The notes under the pieces are model-generated. The model ran no database searches and was not told the DNA's origin. It saw only the letters and a list, made by a program, of their open reading frames with translations. A stretch of 64,000 nucleotides of DNA from Robinsoniella peoriensis (GTDB lineage: Bacteria > Bacillota > Clostridia > Lachnospirales > Lachnospiraceae): NCBI RefSeq assembly GCF_042680125.1, contig NZ_JBHTNY010000015.1. One strand, 5' to 3'. This document shows positions 18,701 to 26,843 of this stretch, in pieces. Within the stretch, counting starts at the first letter, position 1. Each line of letters begins with the position of its first letter. Made by a program: the position numbers and the translations under genes.

Positions 18701-19207
18701 ATGAATAAAATATATTTAAGACCTTTTACTGATGAAGACCTATTATTATTTGAAATATGGTTAAACAAGGAATATATAAAAAAATGGTATCTTGACCCTG
18801 AAGACTGGCTCATGGAAGTACATCACCGGGCAGACACCTATTCCTGGATCAATCATTTTATTGTTATGAGTAATGATATACCAATTGGTTTCTGCCAGTA
18901 TTATGATTGCTATGATGGAATCAACGATGAAATAGAAGATTGGTACTCTGTTTCAAAGCCTAATCATACTTTTAGTATTGACTATCTGATCGGAAATGAA
19001 AACTACTTAAGAAAGGGGTATGGTAAAGAAATTATCCGCCTTCTAACCCAAAAAGTAAAAGCAGAACAAATTGCAGAGAAAATTATTGTTCAGCCAGATA
19101 TAGAAAATATACCTTCTAACAAGGCATTACTGGCAAATGGTTATATCTTTGATTCAGAAAAAAATTATTATATCAAAGAACTAATAGTATTGGAAAAATG
19201 TAACTAA
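18701..19207 (+). CDS. GNAT acetyltransferase, AAC(6')-like
   Basis: This 168-residue protein has the GNAT fold: N-terminal LRPFTDEDLLLFEIWLNKEY, a central beta-strand (TFSIDYLIG) and the acetyl-CoA loop YLRKGYGKEIIRLLT (RxxGxG-like), with PSNKALLANGYIF near the end. The overall pattern resembles the aminoglycoside 6'-N-acetyltransferase/RimL-like group (Acetyltransf_8). The substrate is not proven; small molecule, peptide or antibiotic are all possible. It stands alone, with its own promoter and terminator, and divergent from a TetR gene, as in inducible resistance modules. Confidence 0.8.
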   Translation: MNKIYLRPFTDEDLLLFEIWLNKEYIKKWYLDPEDWLMEVHHRADTYSWINHFIVMSNDIPIGFCQYYDCYDGINDEIEDWYSVSKPNHTFSIDYLIGNENYLRKGYGKEIIRLLTQKVKAEQIAEKIIVQPDIENIPSNKALLANGYIFDSEKNYYIKELIVLEKCN

Positions 19208-19208
19208 A

Positions 19209-19244
19209 AAACAGAGATTCCTGTTATATAGGAATCTCTGTTTT
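19209..19244 (+). terminator. Rho-independent terminator of the GNAT gene
   Basis: ACAGAGATTCCT / AGGAATCTCTGT stem with a short T-run, immediately after the GNAT stop. Confidence 0.85.
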
Positions 19245-19258
19245 AACTTTTACTTAAC

Positions 19259-19330
19259 CGTCCCCTGCAGGAATCGAACCTGCACTTAATCCTTAGGAGG
19301 GATTCGTAATATCCATTTTACTAAGAGGAC
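19259..19330 (-). tRNA. tRNA-Arg (anticodon CCT)
   Basis: The minus strand folds as a cloverleaf: acceptor stem GTCCTCT / AGGGGAC, D-stem GTAA / TTAC, anticodon stem AATCC / GGATT with loop CTCCTAA (anticodon CCT), and T-arm GCAGGTTCGATTCCTGC. The 3' CCA is not encoded (GTT follows the discriminator), so it must be added after transcription. It is not part of a tRNA cluster. Confidence 0.93.
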
Positions 19331-19401
19331 AAGGATAAAAGTTACTTTATAAATATTACACTTTTTAACCTAAAAAGTCAAGTCAATTTCAATATTTACT
19401 T

Positions 19402-19440
19402 AAAAAAACAGCTATTGGCAGAAACTGCACAATAGCTGTT
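19402..19440 (-). terminator. Rho-independent terminator of the DUF3881 gene
   Basis: On the minus strand AACAGCTATTG / CAATAGCTGTT is followed by seven T residues. It lies 18 bases beyond the DUF3881 stop. Confidence 0.85.
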
Positions 19441-19457
19441 CATGTTGAATACAAATT

Positions 19458-20342
19458 TTATTCTGGAAAATTCAAACATCCCTGCAGCCAGATCACACCT
19501 TTGAATCTTCTGCCCTCTTCCGGAACACCCATTAAATCTTTTTCATTTATGCAAATATCAAATACCATTTCATTACATAATATTTTCATCTGATAAATTT
19601 CTTCCTGACTTAACGTATTTTTCACCTTATTACAAGTCTTAATCTCTCCCATGATATGATACTGATCACATTCCATACCATAAGGCATAAAGAACGTATC
19701 GACAATCGTAAATACATCTTCCTGCATAATACGTCTGGATATCATGGTATAAGTATCAATGTCTTCCAAGGTCAGACTTTCAATTGCATCTTCATCACCA
19801 TTTCTTGCAGCCGCAATCAAATGATTTCGATTTTTGGTAGCCTCTTTATCTGTATCAATCTGCTGTTCACTTTTCTGAATCGGAAGTAAGATCTTACCCT
19901 TAGTGGATAATCCTGAAAATGTAGTACTTATATTCTGGCCGCTTAATTTATTTAAATTTGCCTGCATTTTATAATCTGCTGCATTCTGGAGATAAAAAAT
20001 CAAAGATACTCCGACTCTTACATCTTCACATACACCTGCATAGGATTCTTTTCCTACATGCTTTTCAATTACCAGATCTTCATCACTGGTAATTCCCGTC
20101 CCTTTAAAATAAGGAAAATAATATTCCTGATGGAACCCCTGTTCATCCAATTCCCCGCAAACTGTAATGCCTATATCCTGGCCAAAATCTTTTGACATCT
20201 CAATAAATGCACCTTCATCTTCTTCCACTACTTGCTTTTTGTCACTATTTTCACAGATGTCTTTTACGATCTGATCCACTTCTTTTCTCTTCTCCAGGTT
20301 GCTAAAACCGATTGCCCTTAAATAACTGTGCACTACATTCAC
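19458..20342 (-). CDS. DUF3881 family protein
   Basis: This 294-residue cytoplasmic protein has no signal peptide or membrane helix. The opening VHSYLRAIGFSNLEKRKEVD and the overall length match the DUF3881 family, which is largely restricted to Lachnospiraceae and related Clostridia. Function unknown. Motifs visible include ISRRIMQEDVFTIVDTFFMPYG and the C-terminal RRFKGVIWLQGCLNF. It lies 61 bp downstream of serS on the same strand, with its own terminator, and may be co-transcribed with neighbours or separate. Confidence 0.75.
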   Translation of the reverse strand: MNVVHSYLRAIGFSNLEKRKEVDQIVKDICENSDKKQVVEEDEGAFIEMSKDFGQDIGITVCGELDEQGFHQEYYFPYFKGTGITSDEDLVIEKHVGKESYAGVCEDVRVGVSLIFYLQNAADYKMQANLNKLSGQNISTTFSGLSTKGKILLPIQKSEQQIDTDKEATKNRNHLIAAARNGDEDAIESLTLEDIDTYTMISRRIMQEDVFTIVDTFFMPYGMECDQYHIMGEIKTCNKVKNTLSQEEIYQMKILCNEMVFDICINEKDLMGVPEEGRRFKGVIWLQGCLNFPE

Positions 20343-20402
20343 CTCCTTACAATCAATATTTTGTGATCATGCTCTTCTAATTGATTCTTCTTTTGTAATA
20401 AA

Positions 20403-21680
20403 TTATTTAATAACACTCATACCACCCATGTATGGACGTAATGCTTCCGGTATACGGATACTTCCATCTTCATTCAAATTGTTCTCCAGGAAAGCAATTA
20501 ACATTCTCGGCGGAGCTACTACTGTATTATTTAGTGTATGCGCCAAGTACTTGCCACTTTCCCCATTTACACGTATTTTTAATCTTCTTGCCTGTGCATC
20601 CCCTAAATTAGAGCAGCTTCCTACTTCAAAATATTTTTTCTGTCTTGGTGACCAGGCTTCTACATCAATAGATTTTACCTTCAGATCAGCTAAATCTCCG
20701 GAGCAGCATTCTAAAGTACGAACAGGAATATCCATAGAACGAAACAGATCAACTGTATTCTGCCATAACTTCTCAAACCATACCACGCTGTCTTCTGGTT
20801 TACAAACCACGATCATCTCCTGTTTTTCAAACTGATGAATACGGTAGACACCTCTTTCTTCAATACCATGGGCACCCTTTTCTTTACGAAAACATGGAGA
20901 ATAGCTTGTCATTGTTTTTGGCAGCTGTTCTTCGGGAATAATCGTATCAATAAACTTACCAATCATAGAATGTTCGCTTGTACCAATTAAATAGAGGTCT
21001 TCACCTTCTATTTTATACATCATAGCTTCCATTTCTGCAAAACTCATTACACCGGTCACTACATCGCTTCGAATCATAAACGGTGGAATGCAGTAAGTAA
21101 ATCCACGGTTGATCATAAAATCACGTGCATAAGAAATGACAGCAGAGTGTAGTCTTGCTATATCACCCATCAGATAATAAAACCCGTTTCCTGCTACTTT
21201 TCTTGCACTGTCTAAATCAATACCGTCAAATTTTTCCATAATTTCTGTATGATATGGAATTTCAAATTCAGGTACAAAAGGTTCTCCGTATTTTTGTACT
21301 TCCACATTTTCACTATCATCTTTACCAATTGGTACGGATGAGTCAATAATGTTTGGAATTATCATCATAATTTTTTTGAGCTCTTCTTCAACATTTCTTT
21401 CTTTTTCAGATAACTCGTTTAATCTTTCTGCCTGGGAAGCTACCTGTTTTTTAATTTCTTCTGCTTCATCTTTTTTACCCTGTGCCATTAATCCGCCGAT
21501 TTGTTTGGACAATTTATTACGCTCAGCTCTTAAAGATTCTACTTCTTTTTTGATATCTCTGTTTTCCTGATCCAACTTTAAAACTTCATCTACCTTTTCA
21601 AGCTTATAATCCTGAAATTTATTACGAATATTTTGTTTTACAACTTCCGGATTCTCTCTTAAAAATTTTATATCTAACAT
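20403..21680 (-). CDS. serS: Serine-tRNA ligase
   Basis: This 425-residue class II aminoacyl-tRNA synthetase has an N-terminal long antiparallel coiled coil (about residues 30-105, rich in Lys and Glu) that binds the tRNA-Ser extra arm. Motif 2 is FRKEKGAHGIEERGVYRIHQ and motif 3 is NNTVVAPPRMLIAFLEN. Usual length. It charges tRNA-Ser with serine in the cytoplasm. It stands between DUF4446/parAB and DUF3881, all on the minus strand; no T-box leader is evident in the 149 bases upstream. Confidence 0.97.
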   Translation of the reverse strand: MLDIKFLRENPEVVKQNIRNKFQDYKLEKVDEVLKLDQENRDIKKEVESLRAERNKLSKQIGGLMAQGKKDEAEEIKKQVASQAERLNELSEKERNVEEELKKIMMIIPNIIDSSVPIGKDDSENVEVQKYGEPFVPEFEIPYHTEIMEKFDGIDLDSARKVAGNGFYYLMGDIARLHSAVISYARDFMINRGFTYCIPPFMIRSDVVTGVMSFAEMEAMMYKIEGEDLYLIGTSEHSMIGKFIDTIIPEEQLPKTMTSYSPCFRKEKGAHGIEERGVYRIHQFEKQEMIVVCKPEDSVVWFEKLWQNTVDLFRSMDIPVRTLECCSGDLADLKVKSIDVEAWSPRQKKYFEVGSCSNLGDAQARRLKIRVNGESGKYLAHTLNNTVVAPPRMLIAFLENNLNEDGSIRIPEALRPYMGGMSVIK

Positions 21681-21781
21681 GTTTTAATGTCCTCTCTTCT
21701 ATCTTAATTTTACTATAAAATCCTATAATATTAAATTTCTACCTTATATAATACCCTATTTTTCTTCATTCGTAAAGGGTC

Positions 21782-21818
21782 AAAAAAAAGCAGATTATTT
21801 ACATAATATCTGCTTTTT
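21782..21818 (-). terminator. Rho-independent terminator after DUF4446
   Basis: On the minus strand AAAAGCAGAT / ATCTGCTTTT is followed by a run of T residues, 11 bases beyond the DUF4446 stop. Confidence 0.85.
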
Positions 21819-21829
21819 CGATGACAATT

Positions 21830-22342
21830 TTATATTTCTGTATGGGCATTTACTGCCTGTCTTAGTGCTTCTTTTTCTTCTTCACCAAGTACAATATAGG
21901 ACTCACCCTTTACAATTTCCTTAATATAGGTATAACATCCTTCCCTGCTATGGATTGCATTTATAACCAGTCCGTTATCTTCTTTATCCAACATAGCCAG
22001 GGCAAAACTTAATTTACCTCCTACTTCTTTAAAGGCATCGTATTTTACAATTGCAGTTTTATTCAAAGTCCTGTTTTGTATTTCTTTTATCTGTTTGATT
22101 TCCTCCATATGATTTTTACTGGACTCCATCAGCATATCAATATCATTTATATTGTGAAGGATGGTTTTTTCTAATGATATACCATCTTTTCCCTTCATGA
22201 AAGTTTTATACTTTTTCATAAAACGATCCATTTTAAATGAATTCTTTATTTGGAACACAAAGAGGATGATTATCATAATCATCATAAGAATTAAAATAAT
22301 CCCCGGATCGATTCCTAAAGCATTGATGATTTTACTTTCCAT
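21830..22342 (-). CDS. DUF4446 family membrane protein
   Basis: This 170-residue protein has an N-terminal transmembrane helix (about residues 12-32, IILILMMIMIIILFVFQ), a coiled-coil-forming stretch and a C-terminal domain with IVKYDAFKEVGGKLSFALAM, the hallmark of DUF4446. Function unknown. It is conserved next to parAB in many Clostridia. Its start lies 12 bp downstream of the parB stop, so parA-parB-DUF4446 form an operon. A role at the membrane in chromosome organisation is only a contextual guess. Confidence 0.85.
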   Translation of the reverse strand: MESKIINALGIDPGIILILMMIMIIILFVFQIKNSFKMDRFMKKYKTFMKGKDGISLEKTILHNINDIDMLMESSKNHMEEIKQIKEIQNRTLNKTAIVKYDAFKEVGGKLSFALAMLDKEDNGLVINAIHSREGCYTYIKEIVKGESYIVLGEEEKEALRQAVNAHTEI

Positions 22343-22354
22343 TTAATAGCTCCC

Positions 22355-23272
22355 CTATCTGATTGATTCTAACATTTCTACGATACGTTCAAGTTCTTCA
22401 TTGGAGTAGTATTCTATTTGTATCTTTCCTTTATTATTTGATTTATGATCAACAATTACTTTTGTACCCAGGATAGCTTTGATTTTTTCTTCTATATCTT
22501 TATATATAAGACTATTTACAGTATTTTTTTCATCTATTTTCTTTTCTGTCTTCTCAAGCTGGATCGTTTTCATGAGTTTTTCAGTCTCACGTACACTTAA
22601 TTTTTCATCAAATATTCTATTCGCAACTGTATACTGTAACTCTTTATCTTCAATTGACAATAAGGCTCTTGCGTGCCCAGTCGATATCATATCATCTATT
22701 ACCATCTGCTGAACTCTGTCATCTAATTTAAGTAAACGCATTGAATTTGTAACAGCTGTACGACTTTTGGAAACCCGCTCTGCAACCTCATCCTGCTTTA
22801 AATTAAACTCATTTAATAAGCGTTTATATGCATGAGCTTCTTCAATTGGATTCAAATCTTCTCTTTGAATATTTTCAATCAACGAGATTTCTACTCGTTC
22901 CTGGTTTGTATAATTTTTAATTATTACCGGAACCTCTTTTAATCCCGCTATTTTAGCAGCTCTCCATCGGCGTTCACCTGCAATTATTTCATAATAATCT
23001 CCCTTTTTTTGTACAATTAAGGGCTGTATAACGCCAAACTGCTTAATAGATTCAGCAAGTTCTAAGAGCGCATCTTCATCAAACTTTTTACGAGGCTGTT
23101 CTCTATTTGGTTCTATCTCCGTAATTTTAATTCTTATCTCTTCCTGTTTAACTACTGTCTTGACTTGTTGTTTTTCTTCTTTTGCATCTTTGACCGTAGT
23201 TTTTTGGGAGGTGCTATGTGTCGGTATTAACGAATCCAGTCCTTTTCCCAAACCAGTTTTTTTTACTACCAT
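22355..23272 (-). CDS. parB: Chromosome-partitioning protein ParB
   Basis: This 305-residue protein of the Spo0J/ParB family starts with KKTGLGKGLDSLIP, contains the ParB N-terminal CTPase domain (ITEIEPNREQPRKKFDEDAL, GERRWRAA, ENIQREDLNPIEEA) and a helix-turn-helix (LKQDEVAERVSKSRTAVTN), and ends in a dimerisation region. It binds parS, spreads as a CTP-dependent clamp and loads SMC. It overlaps parA by 7 bases. Two parS sites lie just upstream of parA, within 1 kb. Confidence 0.97.
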   Translation of the reverse strand: MVVKKTGLGKGLDSLIPTHSTSQKTTVKDAKEEKQQVKTVVKQEEIRIKITEIEPNREQPRKKFDEDALLELAESIKQFGVIQPLIVQKKGDYYEIIAGERRWRAAKIAGLKEVPVIIKNYTNQERVEISLIENIQREDLNPIEEAHAYKRLLNEFNLKQDEVAERVSKSRTAVTNSMRLLKLDDRVQQMVIDDMISTGHARALLSIEDKELQYTVANRIFDEKLSVRETEKLMKTIQLEKTEKKIDEKNTVNSLIYKDIEEKIKAILGTKVIVDHKSNNKGKIQIEYYSNEELERIVEMLESIR

Positions 23273-24039
23273 TCTTCTTCTCCTCTATGTATCACTTCTT
23301 CTGCCAATAATTTATAGCTCTCTGCCCCTGTGGATCTGGAATCATAAATATTAATTGGCATTCCATGGCTTGGCGCTTCTGCAAGACGAATATTACGCGG
23401 AATAATTGTCTTATAAATTGTTTGATTTAAATTATTTTTAACATTTTCAACAACCTGTAGTGAAAGATTAGTACGTGCATCATACATTGTAAATACTACA
23501 CCTTCCATTTCCAGTTCCGGATTCAGTCTTTCTCTTACTAAATTAATGGTGTGCATTAATTGAGTTAATCCCTCTAATGCATAATACTCACATTGAATTG
23601 GTACTAAAACAGTGTCAGACGCGCACATTGAATTCACCGTAAGCATACTTAAAGATGGCGGGCAGTCAATAATAATAAAATCAAAATTATCTTTTACTTT
23701 AGCAACTTCCTTTTTTAAAATATACTCTTTTTCATCAATTTCAATTAATTCGATCTCCGCAGCAGCTAAATTGATATTAGAAGGCAACAAACTAAGATTT
23801 TCATATACATCTTTTATCATGCAATCTTCAATAGTGCATTGTCCTAATAATAACTCATATACTGTATTCTCTGCATCCTCTTTTTCTACTCCAATACCAC
23901 TGGTCGCATTACCCTGAGGATCCATATCTATGATTAAAACTTTTTGACCTAATTCTGCCAGGGAGGCAGATAAATTAATGGCCGTAGTAGTTTTTCCTAC
24001 GCCGCCCTTTTGATTAGCAACTACGATCGTTCTTCCCAT
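23266..24039 (-). CDS. parA: Chromosome-partitioning ATPase ParA (Soj)
   Basis: This 257-residue protein is a deviant Walker A ATPase (KGGVGKTTTAINLSASLA, with Asp-rich IIDMDPQGNATSG and IIDCPPSLSMLTVN). It uses ATP-dependent DNA binding to move ParB-parS complexes and in Firmicutes also affects DnaA activity. It is the first gene of the parA-parB-DUF4446 operon. Its 5' flank contains a parS site 68 bases upstream, so ParB may influence its expression. Confidence 0.97.
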   Translation of the reverse strand: MGRTIVVANQKGGVGKTTTAINLSASLAELGQKVLIIDMDPQGNATSGIGVEKEDAENTVYELLLGQCTIEDCMIKDVYENLSLLPSNINLAAAEIELIEIDEKEYILKKEVAKVKDNFDFIIIDCPPSLSMLTVNSMCASDTVLVPIQCEYYALEGLTQLMHTINLVRERLNPELEMEGVVFTMYDARTNLSLQVVENVKNNLNQTIYKTIIPRNIRLAEAPSHGMPINIYDSRSTGAESYKLLAEEVIHRGEEEW

Positions 24040-24106
24040 AATTTAATCCCTTTCTTGATTTATACTTTTACATTATAGCACTTATCGAAATGATAATCTA
24101 TAAAAA

Positions 24107-24122
24107 TGTTTCACGTGAAACA
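24107..24122. promoter_or_regulatory. parS site 1
   Basis: The sequence TGTTTCACGTGAAACA is a perfect 16-bp palindrome matching the Firmicutes parS consensus in 14 of 16 positions of TGTTCCACGTGGAACA. It lies between parA and the 24177-25385 gene. Confidence 0.93.
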
Positions 24123-24141
24123 TCATTTATGTAAAATTTAA

Positions 24142-24173
24142 GATTTCAATGTTTCACGTGAAACATTGAAATC
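24142..24173. promoter_or_regulatory. parS site 2 inside a perfect 32-bp palindrome
   Basis: A second TGTTTCACGTGAAACA core (24150-24165) is extended on both sides to a perfect 32-bp palindrome starting GATTTCAA. It lies 3 bases from the stop codon of the 24177-25385 gene and 27 bases from site 1. The hairpin could also act as a weak terminator. Confidence 0.93.
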
Positions 24174-24176
24174 AAT

Positions 24177-25385
24177 TTATACGAGATTTTCTAATACATA
24201 TTTCAGATTTTTAAGTTCCACATTACACTCCTCTTTATTTGTGAGCAATAATTTCTGGCACAATTCTATCTTAGACAATAGCTTTTGCATATCATCACTC
24301 CTTATTACCTTATCACCCGTCTTTCGTCCTGTTGATCTGCTGCTTAAAAATTTATTCTCAAGTGAACTATCAGTAGCAGCCCCAAAGTTTATTACTTCAT
24401 TTTCTTCCTTATCTAAAACAGAATTTTTCTTATCCGGTCCCTCCATGATATTAATAAAATGACTGCCGGACTCACTTTCTATAACATTGCTTGATCCTTT
24501 CATATTATTTCTACTATCTATATTATTAGCAGGTTCCACATCATCTATACTTTTACCTTCTACAATATTTATAAAATGAACAGGGGTATTCTCCTCCACC
24601 TTATTTTTATTACTATTTATAAGCTTATTTTCATCAAAATTTCTATTTCCATCCAAAACTTTATTTTCCAGTGAAGTATACAAACTTTTTTTATCAAATA
24701 CATTTTTAATTTCTCTTCTATCTCTGGAACTTTCTGAATTATAATCCATTTTCAAATTAGGATTAAGTCCTGTTCTTACTACTCTAGAACTGGTACTACC
24801 TTTTTTGTGTGCCAATGCATCAAAAAATTTTCCCGTATTTCCATTTGTTTTAATTTTTATAGTACCATTTTCATTCCAATTTTTTATTTTCTTTTCATCC
24901 ATATTCTGTCCTGATTCAACAGATGTTTCTCTATCTTCTTTATTTTCTGTTTTTTCTTTATTTTCTGTTTTTTCTTTATCTTCTACTTTTCCTATATTAT
25001 CTATTTTTACATCATTTTTAATATTTTGATTATAACCAGTTACTTCAACATTTTCGCTCTCTAACTGCTTTTCTTCTGCTTCCTGGAACATCTTGTCCAA
25101 TTCCATTCTTTGTTCCAAAAGACGATTCATTTTTCCTTTTACTGTTTCACGTTCCTGTACAAGATCCTGTAACTTCCGATCATATTCCACTATACTGTTT
25201 TTTGTGGAATATTTCAAACTTCTTGGAGAAAAAATCACAAAATCTATATCATCATCTTCCTGAAGTCTTTTTATGTGTTCATTGATCTCGCCTTCACTTT
25301 TGCGGATGGTTTGATACTCTCTATCCAAAATTTCAAATTGAAGTCTATTCGTTCTAAGCTTATCTTCTATGTATTCCTTTATCAT
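24177..25385 (-). CDS. Unrecognised coiled-coil protein beside parS
   Basis: I do not recognise this 402-residue protein. Residues 1-110 are strongly helical and charged, with coiled-coil character and a conserved-looking FVIFSPRSLKYS segment (residues 49-60). Residues 110-330 are low-complexity and rich in Asn, Lys, Glu and Ser. In this part the motif HFINI(V/M)EG occurs twice (270-277 and 309-316). Residues 350-402 are again helical. There is no signal peptide or transmembrane segment. Base composition is AT-rich, more so than parAB. It ends 3 bases before a parS palindrome, reading toward parA. A link to chromosome segregation is suggested by position only. Confidence 0.75.
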   Translation of the reverse strand: MIKEYIEDKLRTNRLQFEILDREYQTIRKSEGEINEHIKRLQEDDDIDFVIFSPRSLKYSTKNSIVEYDRKLQDLVQERETVKGKMNRLLEQRMELDKMFQEAEEKQLESENVEVTGYNQNIKNDVKIDNIGKVEDKEKTENKEKTENKEDRETSVESGQNMDEKKIKNWNENGTIKIKTNGNTGKFFDALAHKKGSTSSRVVRTGLNPNLKMDYNSESSRDRREIKNVFDKKSLYTSLENKVLDGNRNFDENKLINSNKNKVEENTPVHFINIVEGKSIDDVEPANNIDSRNNMKGSSNVIESESGSHFINIMEGPDKKNSVLDKEENEVINFGAATDSSLENKFLSSRSTGRKTGDKVIRSDDMQKLLSKIELCQKLLLTNKEECNVELKNLKYVLENLV

Positions 25386-25560
25386 TATTTTTCCTTCTTA
25401 CAGTTTCATCTATTTAAAATAAAATCCAATAATTTGTTTTATTTCTATATACTATCATATACTAAATTCCGACATTAGGAAAGCAATTTTTCACATTCCC
25501 TTAAATTGCTTTTTTTATAAATTGTTATTACTTTAAAACCGCATTACCAGAAAAAAAGAA

Positions 25561-25589
25561 TTGTAAGTCTTTGCAATATAGCTTATAAT
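25561..25589 (+). promoter_or_regulatory. Sigma-A promoter for the alpha/beta-hydrolase gene
   Basis: TTGTAA (25561-25566), 17-base spacer, TATAAT (25584-25589). An imperfect inverted repeat (CGTGACTT-AA-AAGTTACG, 25604-25621) follows just downstream and may be an operator. Confidence 0.7.
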
Positions 25590-25649
25590 ATAGATAAAGT
25601 TTGCGTGACTTAAAAGTTACGATTTTGTTTAGAAAGGGGTTACAGCATT

Positions 25650-26594
25650 ATGAAACACAAAATAAAAACTACGATCCTACTCACCACATTTGCAATTGCT
25701 GTGATGCACATTATTAATAAATGTATAGCCTCAGCCGCTGTAATAAAACATATGTTAAATGCAAATACCGGAAACTATTTTGAGTGGAGATTTGGTAATG
25801 TATTTTATACCAAATCCGGTCATGGAAACCCTTTGCTTTTAATTCATGATCTTACTCCCTATTCATCCTCTTATGAATGGAATGAAGTAATTCGTAAATT
25901 ATCAAAGAACCATACTGTTTATGCTATTGACTTGTTGGGATGTGGTCGCTCTGATAAGCCAAACTTAACTTACACGAATTTTTTGTACGTTCAATTAGTT
26001 ACTGATTTTGTAAAAAAGGTGATTGGTCAAAAAACTAATGTAGCTGCTACTGGCATTTCTTCTTCTTTTGTTGTTATGGCATGTCACAATGATTCCGAGT
26101 TATTTAATAAAATATTTATGGTTAATCCGGAAAAATTGTCCAAGTTAAACAGTATACCAGGAAAACGTTCTAAAGTGACCAAATTTTTAATGGATCTGCC
26201 GATAATAGGCACCACTGTCTATAATATGATCATTAACAGGTCAAATTTAGAATATCGTTTTACAGAAGAATATATTTATAATCCTTTCCGTTTAAAAGGA
26301 AAATATATAGATGTATATTATGAGGCTGCTCATTTAAAAGACAGTGGCGGAAAATATTTACTTTCCAGCTTAAATGGTCTTTATTTAAATGTAAATATTG
26401 CACATGCCCTAAAAGAAATAAACAATAGTATTTTTATCATTGCCGGCAGTAAATGTCAGGATATGGATGGCATTATAGATAACTACGTAGAAATTAATCC
26501 GGCAATTGAAACAGCGTATGTAAATGATACAAAGTCTCTTCCTCAAGTGGAAGCTGCTGACTCCTTCCTTGAACAATTAAATATTTTTCTTTAA
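25650..26594 (+). CDS. Alpha/beta-hydrolase fold protein, membrane-anchored
   Basis: This 314-residue protein has an N-terminal hydrophobic segment (residues 8-30) that is a signal anchor or lipid-proximal helix. An alpha/beta-hydrolase core follows: LLLIHDLTPYSSSYEW, VYAIDLLGCGRSDKP, and a nucleophile elbow GISSS (Ser137 expected nucleophile). Where the family normally has the catalytic His before LPHLE, this protein reads DTKSLPQVE (residues 293-300), so no His is present. It may be an inactive or redesigned member. It is a single-gene unit with its own promoter and terminator. Confidence 0.75.
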   Translation: MKHKIKTTILLTTFAIAVMHIINKCIASAAVIKHMLNANTGNYFEWRFGNVFYTKSGHGNPLLLIHDLTPYSSSYEWNEVIRKLSKNHTVYAIDLLGCGRSDKPNLTYTNFLYVQLVTDFVKKVIGQKTNVAATGISSSFVVMACHNDSELFNKIFMVNPEKLSKLNSIPGKRSKVTKFLMDLPIIGTTVYNMIINRSNLEYRFTEEYIYNPFRLKGKYIDVYYEAAHLKDSGGKYLLSSLNGLYLNVNIAHALKEINNSIFIIAGSKCQDMDGIIDNYVEINPAIETAYVNDTKSLPQVEAADSFLEQLNIFL

Positions 26595-26599
26595 ACTAT

Positions 26600-26643
26600 A
26601 AAAGTTAATCATTTCAGTGTTAAATATGAGTGATTAACTTTTT
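26600..26643 (+). terminator. Rho-independent terminator of the hydrolase gene
   Basis: AAAGTTAATCA / TGATTAACTTT stem and T-run, immediately after the hydrolase stop. Confidence 0.8.
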
Positions 26644-26772
26644 ATATTGTTTAATTATTATAATCTTAATATCATAAAACATTTTTATGATCCAAACTTA
26701 CTTATATTATCAAATTGACAATAAACAAATATATATAAATAGTATTAATAAAATATTTTTTACATTATTGGC

Positions 26773-26791
26773 AAACGACCACCGGTCGTTT
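26773..26791. promoter_or_regulatory. TetR-type operator 1
   Basis: Palindrome AAACGACC-ACC-GGTCGTTT. It is followed directly by TATAAT (26791-26796), the likely -10 element, so a bound repressor would block the promoter. The same CGACC...GGTCG core recurs at 26808-26824. Confidence 0.8.
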
Positions 26792-26807
26792 ATAATAAAA
26801 TTCATAA

Positions 26808-26824
26808 AGCGACCATCGGTCGCT
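26808..26824. promoter_or_regulatory. TetR-type operator 2
   Basis: Palindrome AGCGACC-ATC-GGTCGCT, 16 bases after operator 1. It lies at the expected transcript start, 19 bases upstream of the TetR start codon. Confidence 0.8.
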
Positions 26825-26843
26825 AATATAAGGAGAATATACT

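Noticed and set aside
19259..19330. Other tRNAs or an integrase-type attachment site at tRNA-Arg
   Set aside because: No integrase or phage gene is near and I see no direct repeat of the tRNA 3' end in the window.
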